Source: Adonisia turfae CCMR0081
GTDB taxonomy: Bacteria > Cyanobacteriota > Cyanobacteriia > Phormidesmidales > Phormidesmidaceae
Assembly: GCF_011009555.1 (NCBI RefSeq)
Contig: NZ_QXHD01000004.1
Span: 573,226 to 624,606 of the forward strand
Length of the DNA: 51,381 nt
Direction of reading: 5' to 3'
The position numbers were made by a program, and so were the translations under genes. Shown here piece after piece: positions 42,694-51,381 of the stretch. The notes below the pieces were generated by a model, which had not been told where the DNA came from, did no database searches, and was given only the letters and a program-made list of their open reading frames with translations. Each line of letters starts with the position of its first letter. Within the stretch, counting starts at the first letter, position 1.

Positions 42694-44244
42694 ATGCCAT
42701 TTACGATTCGTACAGAAGACGCCCTGGCGATGCAGGAGGATGAGGCTCAACTGCTGATGGCCATTGGCCAGGTCACCCAGCGACTCTATGCCACGCTACA
42801 CCGTCAGGTTCAACAACCTGCTGTTCCTGTTGAAGACAGCCTGCGCATCCAGATGGGACGTCGGGTGGTGTATGGCACTCTAGCCGATGGCACCCAACGG
42901 CGGGAACTGACGCCCAATACGCTGAAAGTGATTGTGGATGCTCTCCAGCGACCGGTCACACCGGATAGCGATCCAGCAGATTATGAGGGAAAGGTTCCCA
43001 ATATTGTGATTCGAGATCAGGGACAGGTTCTGTTTCGAGAGGAACGAGATGGAACGATCACAGTTAATCAGATTCAGCTCACACTTCAACAGGCATCGTC
43101 TGAGCCTGAGCCGATAGCTGAACCAGTTGTAGAGGAAGCATTACCGGCATCCACCCCCATCACATCAGACCTGGCGAGTGATGTGGCTATAGCAGCTCAA
43201 CAATTGCTAAATCCTCTGGGCCAGGAAATACCCACCTATCAGGCGGTTGCAGTTGGTCAATACACTATCCAACAACAGGGCGATCTGCTCTTAGTATCCC
43301 GAGAGGATGATGTCATTCTGTCGGCACGACAAGGCAGCATCCTGGATGAGCAGGTTACTCAGGCTGACTGGCAAACGTTTCACGACATCACTGAACGGAT
43401 GCGGATAGCGCAGTTGGGAGAAATGCCTGAACCTGTTACAGCAGAGCAAACACCAACTGAGGACAGTCCACCTGCACTGGCTGTTTTAGATCGAGAGATT
43501 GCTAAAATTCCCCATGAGCAAACTCGTCAAACCCTACAAGCAACTGCGACAGACTGGAAACAGCAAGTTAAGACTCAGGTAAAACGGGGTGCTTTATGGC
43601 TCGCACGACAACCTCAGGTATTGCGAGACCAGCGGCTGGCCTATGCCGTTTTGGACCTGTTCCATCGTAGCTATGAGCGTACAGGAGAACATCATTACCG
43701 ACTGGGCAATTATCGGCTTTCATTTAAGGGCACCAATCTTTATACCTTGCGAGATCAGCAGGGTGTGTTGATGCAGTTTCAGGCATTTCGTCAACTGGGG
43801 CTGTGCCATCGCATCAAACTGCTAGAAGTGAATGACCGGCTGAGTGACTTTCAACGACAGGACCTGATCTCACTCAAACAAGATCAGCGGGTGATGCCTC
43901 AAGGGGCTCTGGATGTTGAAGCCAACTACACGGCAAAGACAGATCGGGTGGAACGAACGGTGCGTGTCTTTTTGCGCAATATTGCTCGTGCCCATTGCTG
44001 GGATAAAGACGGTGGCCAGTTCAAGCTGGAAATGGGAGCCGGTAATCTGTTGCGAATTACGGATAAACGTCAGGGTCGGGGTGTGGTCTTTCAACGACAG
44101 GCCGGGGAAGTGTTCTCCAAACTGGGGCCAAAGGACTTTGCCCATTTTGATCGGCTGGCTCAACGGATGCGGTCGGTACAGATGCAGTCTTCAATATCGG
44201 CCATTAAACCTGTGGCCTCACAACAACAACTGGAGATGGGCTGA
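42694..44244 (+). CDS. Hypothetical protein with repeated small beta-rich domains
   Basis: About 516 residues from the ATG at 42694, chosen for its AAGGAGAG; a TTG/ATG-type start 24 bp upstream overlaps the previous gene. At least three related units are visible, each of the form 'Y.L..Y.L...G..L.L.....V.......': VGQYTIQQQGDLLLVSR, LGNYRLSFKGTNLYTLRDQ and FKLEMGAGNLLRITDKRQG, each followed by a helix (e.g. FAHFDRLAQRMRS). A disordered acidic region links the first and second. A similar unit appears in the giant downstream protein (residues about 1700-1800). No enzyme motif is seen. It may be a DNA- or protein-binding accessory; its stop overlaps the next start (TGATG). Confidence 0.72.
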   Translation: MPFTIRTEDALAMQEDEAQLLMAIGQVTQRLYATLHRQVQQPAVPVEDSLRIQMGRRVVYGTLADGTQRRELTPNTLKVIVDALQRPVTPDSDPADYEGKVPNIVIRDQGQVLFREERDGTITVNQIQLTLQQASSEPEPIAEPVVEEALPASTPITSDLASDVAIAAQQLLNPLGQEIPTYQAVAVGQYTIQQQGDLLLVSREDDVILSARQGSILDEQVTQADWQTFHDITERMRIAQLGEMPEPVTAEQTPTEDSPPALAVLDREIAKIPHEQTRQTLQATATDWKQQVKTQVKRGALWLARQPQVLRDQRLAYAVLDLFHRSYERTGEHHYRLGNYRLSFKGTNLYTLRDQQGVLMQFQAFRQLGLCHRIKLLEVNDRLSDFQRQDLISLKQDQRVMPQGALDVEANYTAKTDRVERTVRVFLRNIARAHCWDKDGGQFKLEMGAGNLLRITDKRQGRGVVFQRQAGEVFSKLGPKDFAHFDRLAQRMRSVQMQSSISAIKPVASQQQLEMG

Positions 44245-47200
44245 TGCAGACATCTCTAGCAGCAGCATTTACCAACCATTTTCAAAGTGGTCAGGGCTTT
44301 GCCACGATTGTGGCCGCGCGACAATTTGCTGCAGAGATTTTAGGTGAACCGGTGCGGCCAGGAACAGCATTGGCGAAACAGGTAGATGAAGCCATTGAAG
44401 TGGGGGTGGTGCGGTCTGCACGGCAATTGATTGCTCAGGCTGAGACTACGCATCAAGCGTATGACCTTCTGGTAGACCTACTCCAACGACAACCGAAGTT
44501 GGGGGTAAAGTCATCCACATCTGTTCTTCAGCAGGCGTATAGTACCCCGGTACCCATTGCCTATTTTGCTAGTATGCTCGCCGGGATTACGCCAGAGACC
44601 ACGGTGTATGAACCCACTGCAGGCCATGGAGCTTTGTTATTGGGTGCTACACCCGCTCAGGTGATCGCTAACGAGATTAATCCAGATCGCTATGGTGAGC
44701 TGGCGACTCGTGGTTACCGGCAGCTCACCCAGGAAGATGCACTGGTTTACCGTCCAGCAGAACAGGTAGATGTCGTCATCTGTAACCCTCCCTTTGGCAC
44801 CGTTGTAGACGACAATCGCCGTACCCGACGATTTCGGATGTACGACACCTGGACCAGCCAGATTGATCAGGTGATCTCACTCAATGCTCTGCAAGCTATG
44901 AAACCCGATGGCCGAGCGGTTTTGATTCTGGGCGGTAAGTTGGGACGTGACACAGACCAGCGATCTGAGCGCTATAACAGTCGTGAGAGTCGGGCCTTTT
45001 ATCATCTGCTCTATCAGCACTATCGCGTTACCCAACACCTATCGCTCCACGGTGACCTCTACCGCAAACAAGGCGCAGCCTTTCCCATCGATGTGATTGT
45101 GATTAACGGCACGGGTACTGCCGAGCGGCCATTACCGGCGGCTGATGTACCCACCATCTACTCGTCATTTGATGATCTTAAGGAGTGTTTGCCCAATGAC
45201 CCAATCCACCATGATGTCTCCCTGGACCTATCCGTTTATGACTCAGCGCTATCCCAGCTTTCAAACGCTGTGGAAACCCCAATGGCTGCCGTCCCTGTTT
45301 ATCGTGCGGCTGCCCCAGGAGATTCACACACTGGACGAGAAAACCTATCTAGCGCTGATGCAAACGCGACTGGACCGGATGATTCAACAATCGGCACAGG
45401 CGACGTCGCTCAAAGAGACTCAGGCGATGTTGGCCAACAGTCTGGACCAACTGGATTCAGCTCAGATAGTGCCGCTACTGGAGGACAACGACCTGGACAC
45501 CTGGCGACAGCAGTGGAGCGAGACCCTGATTCTCAACACCTGGCGATTCCAGGAACAGCTAAGACATTACGGCGTGGCCTTCCCCGTGACGGACCTGATC
45601 TTGCCCAATCATCTCGAATTTCTCGACTGGCAAGCCCTGCACGACGATACTCTCCTGGAGGACTGGCTGGTCACCCTGACACCCTAATCCCAGGTCCCAC
45701 CATGGATGCCCAACTGAGACAGGTGCCCTATCTTCCTAAAAGCCAGGGCACTTCAACCCAAACCCTGATTCCCTTTAATATGGCCAGTGCAGCCCAGGTA
45801 GCTCTGGAGCGCTTTGAAAAACACTACGGCAATATTGATGACTATCTGGCAGCGCGGTTGGGCTATGGGTCTCGTTTAGAGCTGTATCAATATCTGAGTG
45901 CAGAACAAATTGATGCAGCGGCCCTGGCCATTAGCCATATTGAACAGGGGGCTGGCTTTATCACCGGAGACCAGACGGGCATTGGTAAGGGGAGAATTTG
46001 CGCCAGCATTATTCGCTATGCCCAGCAGCAGGGGAAAATTGCGGTCTTTGTCACCAAGGATAAGCCCCTCTATGCCGACATGATGCGGGATGTGACGGAT
46101 ATTGGGATGCGGGGCTTTCGGCCCTTTATTACTGATAGTAGTACCGAGATTCCTCTGGCCAATGGTGGCAGTCTCAAGACCAGCAGTGCCGCTCAGCAAA
46201 AACAACAGATGGGCGACATGATGCGTCGGGGGACGGTGCATCCCTATAGCGCCGTATTTACCACCTACAGTCAGCTGCAAACGGTGGGTAAAAAAGAACC
46301 GCTGCGACGACAGTTTTTGCGGACGATGATGCCCAATGCCATTTTGATTTTGGATGAGGCGCACCAGGCAGGGGGCAGTCAACAGCGCTGGCAGGCCAAT
46401 GGTCCGCCGGATCGGGCGACACTTGTACGAGAACTCATTGATAACTCCGCTGGGGTGTTTTATTCATCGGCCACCTATGCCAAACGGCCTGATGTGATGG
46501 ACCTCTATGCCAGACGCACCGATCTGCGGCTGGGGGTGAGCAGTATTACGGCGCTGGAAAACATTCTGACGCGAGGTGGAGTGCCACTGCAGCAGATTGT
46601 GGCCAGTAAGTTTGTGGCCTCGGGTCAGATGCTGCGGCGAGAGCGCTCCTATGAGGGAATTACGTTTCAGGCACAGACGGTGCCAGTGGACCGAGAAGTA
46701 GCCGATCAGTTCTCAGCAGCGATGCGGGCAATTAAGGATTTTGACCGGGCCAAGCAGAAGGCGATTAAAGAACTGAGTAAGGAACTTAAAGCAGCAGCTA
46801 AGGCTCTGAGTGAGGATGGAGCCATTGGCGATGTGGGGGCAAAGAGCACCAACTTTACCTCACTGATGCACAACTGCATTGAGCAGGGATTATTGGCCCA
46901 GAAGGCAGAAGCGACGGTGCAGGCAGCGATGCAAGCCCTAGAGCGAGGAGAGAAGCCCGTGATTGCGGTGGCCAATACCATGGGCAGCTTTATTCAAGCC
47001 TATGCGGATGCCCATGATCTTAACGACCGTGACCCGATTAATCTGTCCTTTGCTGATTTATTGGAACGCTATCTAGAACGGTCTCGGGATGTGATCACCC
47101 GTGACTATCGCGGTGAGATGACGCGCCATCGGCTGAGTGATGACCAGCTGGGGATGAATGGAGTGATGGCCTATGAGGAGGCTCTAGAAACGATTCGAGA

Positions 47201-50200
47201 GGGAGACTTTAGTTCGATTCCCATTAGCCCTATTGACTATATTGAACAACAGCTAGAGCGGGCGGGCTATCAGGTAGCGGAGGTGACCGGGCGTAAAGCC
47301 GGGATTCACTATGACGCGGATGGGACGACGGCCTATAAGGTGAGGCCAGACCAGGAATCAACGGCAAAGGCGAAGATTGATGCGGTGGCTCGCTTTAATG
47401 CCGGGGATGCAGATGTGATTCTATTGAACTGTTCTGGGTCTACAGGAATTTCTCTCCATGCGTCGGAGAAATTTGCGGACCAGCGCCCCCGGCATATGAT
47501 TGTGGCCCAGGCGGAGCGGGACATTAATGTATTTATGCAGATGCTAGGGCGAGTCCATCGTACCGGCCAGGTGGAGCTGCCACGATACACGCTGTTGATG
47601 GGGGATATTCCAGCCGAGAAACGCCCCGGAGCCATTCTGTGTCGGAAGATGGCGAGCTTGAATGCCAATACTACCGCTGCAAGAGAAACGGATATCTCTT
47701 TGAGTAATGTGGTGGATTTTATGAATCTCTATGGTGAGCAGGTGGTGACCGACCTGCTTAATGATGATTCTGAGCTGAATGCCAAGCTGGATTTTCCTAC
47801 CGCTCAGGCCAGTGGGGATGCATCTGAGATTGCCCTAGTGAAAAAGGTAACGGGACGGATTCCGCTGTTGCCAGTGGCAGAACAAGAAGCGGTCTACAGT
47901 CTGATTGAGTCGGAATATCAGGACCTGGTGGAGCAATCACGGTCCATGGGGGAGAACATTTTAGAGGCAGACCAGCTTGACCTGGATGCGAGGCCATTGG
48001 CACGGATGGAGGTGATTGCCGATGAGAGTGAGACCCAGAGTGAATTTACGGGACCTGTGTATCTGGAGGTGGTGGATGCAAAGAGTGAAATGAAACCGCT
48101 GACTCAGATCCAGGTGATTAATGCGGTGCGTGAATCGTTGGGCTTAGAAACAGTTGAACAAGTTGAAGACCATGACCCGGAAGAGCTGGAAGCAAAGGCA
48201 GAGCAACAGGTTTCAGACACTATCAATGCCCTGACGCAGGAGACAGAAACCTACCGAGCCACGATGGTGCAGAGAAAGCGGGAGCCGGACGCCATCACCA
48301 AGTTTAATGACCGGCTGGATAATCAGGTATTGCAGGTGACTGGGATACTACAGGACTTTACACCGGGGGCTACGGTACAGATTCTCACGGCTGGGCAACG
48401 GCTAACATTTTATGGAGTAGTGGCCAGCATTGAACAAAAACATCGCTCAGGCAGTCCTGCCGCACCCAACAATTGGAAGCTGCGGATATTTGTGGCGGAT
48501 GCTATGCGACAACTGACGGTGCCCCTTTCCAAGGTGAATAGTCATCGAGAGGGAGCCTTGAGAATCAGCCTTGAGGAAAAAGACTTTTTTGGTACCGATA
48601 TCTATGAACTCTTTGATACCCGACAAACAGCTGGGCGGGTGAATCGGCAAATCTTTACGGGGAATCTGATTCGGGCCTTTGAGAAATACCCTGGTGGCAA
48701 GCTGGTGAACTATACCGACTACCAGGGCGATGTACGCCAGGGGCTGATGATGGCTAAGGGGTTTGACATTACCGAGGCCCTGAAGAAAGAGCCGGTGGTG
48801 TTTAAGCAGCCCCATCAGGTGAAGGCGTTTCTCACAGACCTGACTCAGCGAGAAGGGGTGGTGAAGACGTTGGATGAGTTGTTGCTGATAAAGGCTCAGC
48901 GGAATGGCAATGGCTTTGTAGTGCAGGCTCCTAAATCAAAGGAATCGGGAGGGAAGTATTTTCTGGATGAGGGATTGATTGAGGCGGCAGGGTCGGACTT
49001 TTATTCGGTGAGTAATCGGATGGAAGTAGTGGTGCCGTCGGAGCGGTTGGAGTCAACGCTGATGGTGTTGATGGTGGAGCGGGGGTATGCGCTAGCAGCC
49101 TTTGAGCACCAGGAGATTGCACGTGAGTATTTGGGCATTACGTTGCCAGAACTGAAAACGGTGGAGACGGAACCAGTGCCGCCAGTAAGTGTTCCGCCAA
49201 GAGTGGTGCAGCCCAAGCCGATTCAGCCCATTCTGAAAAAGAAGGCGGTTAACCCAGAACCGGTGCCTGTGAATCAGAAGTCTGAGGCGTCTAAGAAGAC
49301 GATGCCCATGGGGTATCTGGAAAAGCGAGTGATTCGGTTTCTCAAGGAGGCAGGCATTTACCAGGCGGTATTAGAGAGTGACGACTTTCATTTCAAGATT
49401 GAGAATGAGCCGTATATTCCCCTTGTGGTAGAACGTCATGGAGAGGAACTGTATCTAACGCATTATTTGAGCCAGAACGGGGACACCTTTATCGATACGG
49501 AAATGGTGTTCGTGTTTCAAGAAGAGCGTCTGGAATTTAAGGAGACGGCAGTACAGAATCCATTGCAAGGAGGAGAGCTACGGGCAACGGACCGCAGTTT
49601 TGGCCAGGTATTCTCTAAGAACATTCTGGCCCAGGGATTTGCAGAGGCGGCAAAAGCGCAGTGGCAGGTTCAAGAAAGAGATAATCAAAGCCCTGAGGTG
49701 GTGACTGTTGTTGAGGTAGGAGAACAACAGACTGAAACAACGGGTGAGGTGAATCTGTTTGATGTGGAGCAGTTCTCGACGACAGCAGGTCAACCCCATA
49801 GTGAAGCAACAGGGCCAGATCCTACCTGGGATGTGTCAGCAAAGACACCTAAGGAGACGCCATCTGTTGAGAAGCCTCTAACGCCTGTTAAGCAGGTGAT
49901 CAATCATCCGATATCGAAACCGTCGTTGCAGGAGATTGCAGATGAGGTGAGGAATCTGGATTTGGAGGTGATAGCGGCCAATCTGGGGTTGGAGCAGGAC
50001 CGCTATGACAAGCACAAGTGGCGGGATGGGGACCACATTATTAGCATTAGCCAGACGCTGTTTATGGATTGGCTGGCGGATAAAGGGGGCGGTGGGGCCA
50101 TTGACCTGGTGATGCATGTGCAGGGGGTGGAGTTTCGCTCAGCGGTGGAGTGGCTGTCTGGGCAGGACCTGTCGGCAGTGCCGGTGATTGCGCCAGTGCG

Positions 50201-51077
50201 GCAGACGGAAGCTGAGGCAGACCCTAAGCAGTTGGAGATGCCTGAACCCAATGAGCATCGCTGGGCAGGAGTGAAGGAGTATCTGGTGAATCGGCGCAAG
50301 CTACCAGAGGCGTTGGTTGACCGGGTGCATGAGAAGGGGCTGGTGTATGCGGATGACCATCAAAATGCGGTATTTGTGCGCCATGGTTTGCAGGATGGTG
50401 GCTGGCAGCGGGGTGAGGTGACGGGGGCCAGTCTGCGGGGTACCTGGGGAGAGCACAATAGCTATCATCGGCTGGTGCCAGGGTCGGTGCGGGAGTTGGG
50501 CTGGTTTCGGATTGGCACGGGGCAAGGGCCAGTACAGCGGGTGTTGCTGACGGAGTCGCCCATTGATGCGATGTCGTTGGCGGTGCTGGATAAGGAACGG
50601 CGGCAGCAGGCGGGGGTGACGGTGTATCTGTCTACAGATGGGACGGGTGGGGTGCCGGTGGAGGCGCTAAAGGCGGTTTTGCAGCGGAATGGACTGGTGG
50701 TGGCGGCGTTTGATGCGGATAAGGCTGGGGAGATGATGGCCTGGCGGGTGGCGGCGCAGGTGCCGGGAGTGAGGCGCTTGCAGCCTGCCTATGGGAAGGA
50801 TTGGAATGAGCGGTTGGTGAATCATGGTCAGCCGGAGCAGGTGCAACAGACTGAACTTGATAGGGGGCAGCTACAACCTCTGTGGCAATGGCATCAGACG
50901 GCCTGGAAGCTGGGGCGATCTGAGAAGTATCTGACGCGGATTGCTGAGGTCGCTACGGATGTATTAAAGGGTAGGGCTTTGTCTGAGAAGGCTCAGGTGG
51001 CTATGCACAAGGATTTAGCTATGGGGCAGAAGCAGGCTAAACGGCAGGCAGGTAATCAGACGGCGCAAATGTTGTGA
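44244..51077 (+). CDS. Giant adenine methyltransferase - Strawberry-notch helicase - DUF3991/Toprim protein (DarB-like architecture)
   Basis: A 2277-residue protein. Residues about 90-300 form a SAM-dependent N6-adenine methylase: YEPTAGHGALLLGA (122-135) and NPPFG (181-185). Residues 318-485 are a Gly/Ser/Asp-rich linker overlapping another gene. From about 500 comes a superfamily 2 helicase of the Strawberry-notch type: GDQTGIGKGR (575-584), DEAH (704-707) and the C-terminal QMLGRVHRTGQ (about 1095). A beta-rich unit lies at about 1700-1800. The C-terminal 400 residues resemble DUF3991 plus Toprim (LADKGGGGAIDLVM; LLTESPIDAM; AAFDADKAGE). Methylase-helicase giants such as phage P1 DarB protect incoming DNA from restriction, and a Toprim adds possible primase- or nuclease-like activity. 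Its start overlaps the upstream stop (TGATG). An alternative is a separate helicase starting at the ATG at 45702. Confidence 0.85.
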   Translation: MQTSLAAAFTNHFQSGQGFATIVAARQFAAEILGEPVRPGTALAKQVDEAIEVGVVRSARQLIAQAETTHQAYDLLVDLLQRQPKLGVKSSTSVLQQAYSTPVPIAYFASMLAGITPETTVYEPTAGHGALLLGATPAQVIANEINPDRYGELATRGYRQLTQEDALVYRPAEQVDVVICNPPFGTVVDDNRRTRRFRMYDTWTSQIDQVISLNALQAMKPDGRAVLILGGKLGRDTDQRSERYNSRESRAFYHLLYQHYRVTQHLSLHGDLYRKQGAAFPIDVIVINGTGTAERPLPAADVPTIYSSFDDLKECLPNDPIHHDVSLDLSVYDSALSQLSNAVETPMAAVPVYRAAAPGDSHTGRENLSSADANATGPDDSTIGTGDVAQRDSGDVGQQSGPTGFSSDSAATGGQRPGHLATAVERDPDSQHLAIPGTAKTLRRGLPRDGPDLAQSSRISRLASPARRYSPGGLAGHPDTLIPGPTMDAQLRQVPYLPKSQGTSTQTLIPFNMASAAQVALERFEKHYGNIDDYLAARLGYGSRLELYQYLSAEQIDAAALAISHIEQGAGFITGDQTGIGKGRICASIIRYAQQQGKIAVFVTKDKPLYADMMRDVTDIGMRGFRPFITDSSTEIPLANGGSLKTSSAAQQKQQMGDMMRRGTVHPYSAVFTTYSQLQTVGKKEPLRRQFLRTMMPNAILILDEAHQAGGSQQRWQANGPPDRATLVRELIDNSAGVFYSSATYAKRPDVMDLYARRTDLRLGVSSITALENILTRGGVPLQQIVASKFVASGQMLRRERSYEGITFQAQTVPVDREVADQFSAAMRAIKDFDRAKQKAIKELSKELKAAAKALSEDGAIGDVGAKSTNFTSLMHNCIEQGLLAQKAEATVQAAMQALERGEKPVIAVANTMGSFIQAYADAHDLNDRDPINLSFADLLERYLERSRDVITRDYRGEMTRHRLSDDQLGMNGVMAYEEALETIREGDFSSIPISPIDYIEQQLERAGYQVAEVTGRKAGIHYDADGTTAYKVRPDQESTAKAKIDAVARFNAGDADVILLNCSGSTGISLHASEKFADQRPRHMIVAQAERDINVFMQMLGRVHRTGQVELPRYTLLMGDIPAEKRPGAILCRKMASLNANTTAARETDISLSNVVDFMNLYGEQVVTDLLNDDSELNAKLDFPTAQASGDASEIALVKKVTGRIPLLPVAEQEAVYSLIESEYQDLVEQSRSMGENILEADQLDLDARPLARMEVIADESETQSEFTGPVYLEVVDAKSEMKPLTQIQVINAVRESLGLETVEQVEDHDPEELEAKAEQQVSDTINALTQETETYRATMVQRKREPDAITKFNDRLDNQVLQVTGILQDFTPGATVQILTAGQRLTFYGVVASIEQKHRSGSPAAPNNWKLRIFVADAMRQLTVPLSKVNSHREGALRISLEEKDFFGTDIYELFDTRQTAGRVNRQIFTGNLIRAFEKYPGGKLVNYTDYQGDVRQGLMMAKGFDITEALKKEPVVFKQPHQVKAFLTDLTQREGVVKTLDELLLIKAQRNGNGFVVQAPKSKESGGKYFLDEGLIEAAGSDFYSVSNRMEVVVPSERLESTLMVLMVERGYALAAFEHQEIAREYLGITLPELKTVETEPVPPVSVPPRVVQPKPIQPILKKKAVNPEPVPVNQKSEASKKTMPMGYLEKRVIRFLKEAGIYQAVLESDDFHFKIENEPYIPLVVERHGEELYLTHYLSQNGDTFIDTEMVFVFQEERLEFKETAVQNPLQGGELRATDRSFGQVFSKNILAQGFAEAAKAQWQVQERDNQSPEVVTVVEVGEQQTETTGEVNLFDVEQFSTTAGQPHSEATGPDPTWDVSAKTPKETPSVEKPLTPVKQVINHPISKPSLQEIADEVRNLDLEVIAANLGLEQDRYDKHKWRDGDHIISISQTLFMDWLADKGGGGAIDLVMHVQGVEFRSAVEWLSGQDLSAVPVIAPVRQTEAEADPKQLEMPEPNEHRWAGVKEYLVNRRKLPEALVDRVHEKGLVYADDHQNAVFVRHGLQDGGWQRGEVTGASLRGTWGEHNSYHRLVPGSVRELGWFRIGTGQGPVQRVLLTESPIDAMSLAVLDKERRQQAGVTVYLSTDGTGGVPVEALKAVLQRNGLVVAAFDADKAGEMMAWRVAAQVPGVRRLQPAYGKDWNERLVNHGQPEQVQQTELDRGQLQPLWQWHQTAWKLGRSEKYLTRIAEVATDVLKGRALSEKAQVAMHKDLAMGQKQAKRQAGNQTAQML
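45196..45687 (+). CDS. Nested gene in another frame inside the methylase-helicase gene
   Basis: A 163-residue frame starting at an ATG with TTAAGGAG (45178-45185) 10 nt upstream and ending at TAA, 14 bp before an in-frame ATG of the helicase portion. The protein looks genuine: hydrophobic and aromatic core residues, helical periodicity and evenly spaced tryptophans (LDTWRQQWSETLILNTWRF, then FLDWQALHDDTLLEDW). Its codons favour G/C in third positions, as in neighbouring genes. In the frame of the giant protein the same DNA encodes a low-complexity linker rich in G, S, D, A, T and R. No family is recognised. It may be a real overlapping gene between formerly separate methylase and helicase genes. 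An earlier ATG at 45145 lacks a ribosome binding site. Confidence 0.65.
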   Translation: MTQSTMMSPWTYPFMTQRYPSFQTLWKPQWLPSLFIVRLPQEIHTLDEKTYLALMQTRLDRMIQQSAQATSLKETQAMLANSLDQLDSAQIVPLLEDNDLDTWRQQWSETLILNTWRFQEQLRHYGVAFPVTDLILPNHLEFLDWQALHDDTLLEDWLVTLTP

Positions 51078-51381
51078 GGGGTTGGTTGGGTGAGATCGCA
51101 TAAGCGCTGGTAGTCCCATTTCCATCCCTCTAAAAATCAAGACATACAATATGAGCATCCCTTGGTGACACACCATAAAAATTAACATCTGCTTGAGGAA
51201 AGTAGGACAGGTGAGAGGGACTATACAACCTTTGGTAATTCGAATATATCTACCGGTTTATCACGCAGTATTTGAACTTGATAGACAATTTTTTCACACG
51301 ACTTGGAAGGTTACGAGCAGAGAAAAATAACTGGTGAGATGGGGGTTAGCTCGGCATCAGGACCTCCATAATGAGATCAAC
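51078..51381. other. Downstream region with decayed minus-strand coding sequence
   Basis: About 300 bp after the giant gene. No terminator hairpin is seen right after the stop. The segment 51130-51310 contains frameshifted protein-like sequence on the minus strand (listed separately). At the right edge a minus-strand frame (VDLIMEVLMPS then stop) may be the end of a gene outside the window. Confidence 0.35.
51130..51310 (-). pseudogene. Remnant of an unidentified gene, frameshifted
   Basis: Reading leftwards, one frame gives CEKIVYQVQILRDKPVDIF and ends shortly after. A shift of one base continues it as YFPQADVNFYGVSPRDAHIV and a stop at 51132-51130. Both parts look like real protein, so this seems to be the C-terminal end of a decayed gene. 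Family not recognised. Confidence 0.35.

Noticed and set aside
45145..45195. Longer version of the nested gene starting at 45145
   Set aside because: No ribosome binding site at 45145, whereas the ATG at 45196 has TTAAGGAG at good spacing.

Overview
The window looks like part of a large, probably conjugative, cyanobacterial plasmid or an integrated conjugative region. Three things point to a cyanobacterium: HIP1-type GCGATCGC octamers (near 7241, 8635 and 9737), very long STAND/WD40 and caspase-WD40 proteins, and an IS256-type element. No rRNA, tRNA or CRISPR array was seen. I could not identify the species from the sequence.

Layout. (1) 1-4581: a long extracellular repeat protein with SdrD-like and putative Ig (He_PIG) modules. 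Its 5' end lies outside the window, and it is split by an IS256-family element (1716-3043) with an 8-bp target duplication. Removing the element plus one repeat copy restores the reading frame exactly. (2) 4582-7265: decayed DNA, a DUF5674 gene pair, and two small hydrophilic genes. (3) 7465-26035: a signalling or conflict-type island. It holds an NB-ARC/WD40 protein on the plus strand with a small acidic protein behind it. Facing them on the minus strand are two caspase-STAND-WD40 giants, a small secreted proline-rich protein, a caspase fused to an alpha/beta-hydrolase-like domain whose nucleophile serine is replaced by glutamate, and a LuxR-type regulator at the head. All three WD40 proteins carry 14 recognisable blades. 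(4) 26036-28682: a dyad-rich intergenic region, a Uma2-family nuclease-like gene, an unknown gene whose ribosome binding site lies in a 12-bp hairpin, and a possible ribbon-helix-helix protein. (5) 29119-44244: a compact plus-strand type IV secretion / conjugation operon with proteins resembling VirB2, B3, B4, B5, B6, B8, B10 and B9, a peptidoglycan hydrolase with two catalytic domains, and a VirD4/TraD coupling ATPase, plus small unknown genes. No relaxase and no VirB11 are visible. (6) 44244-51077: a 2277-residue protein joining an N6-adenine methyltransferase, a Strawberry-notch-type helicase and a C-terminal DUF3991/Toprim-like region. Its methylase-helicase linker contains, in another frame, a second well-formed gene (45196-45687) with its own Shine-Dalgarno sequence.

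How the parts may work together (inference): the tra genes build the mating bridge, and the giant methylase-helicase may process or protect transferred DNA, as DarB-type proteins do. The caspase/STAND island is cargo resembling prokaryotic cell-death or defence modules: WD40 propellers as sensors, NTPase domains as switches, caspases as effectors, and LuxR as the possible regulator. The two most noteworthy observations are the clustered three-caspase island and the nested gene inside the methylase-helicase frame.
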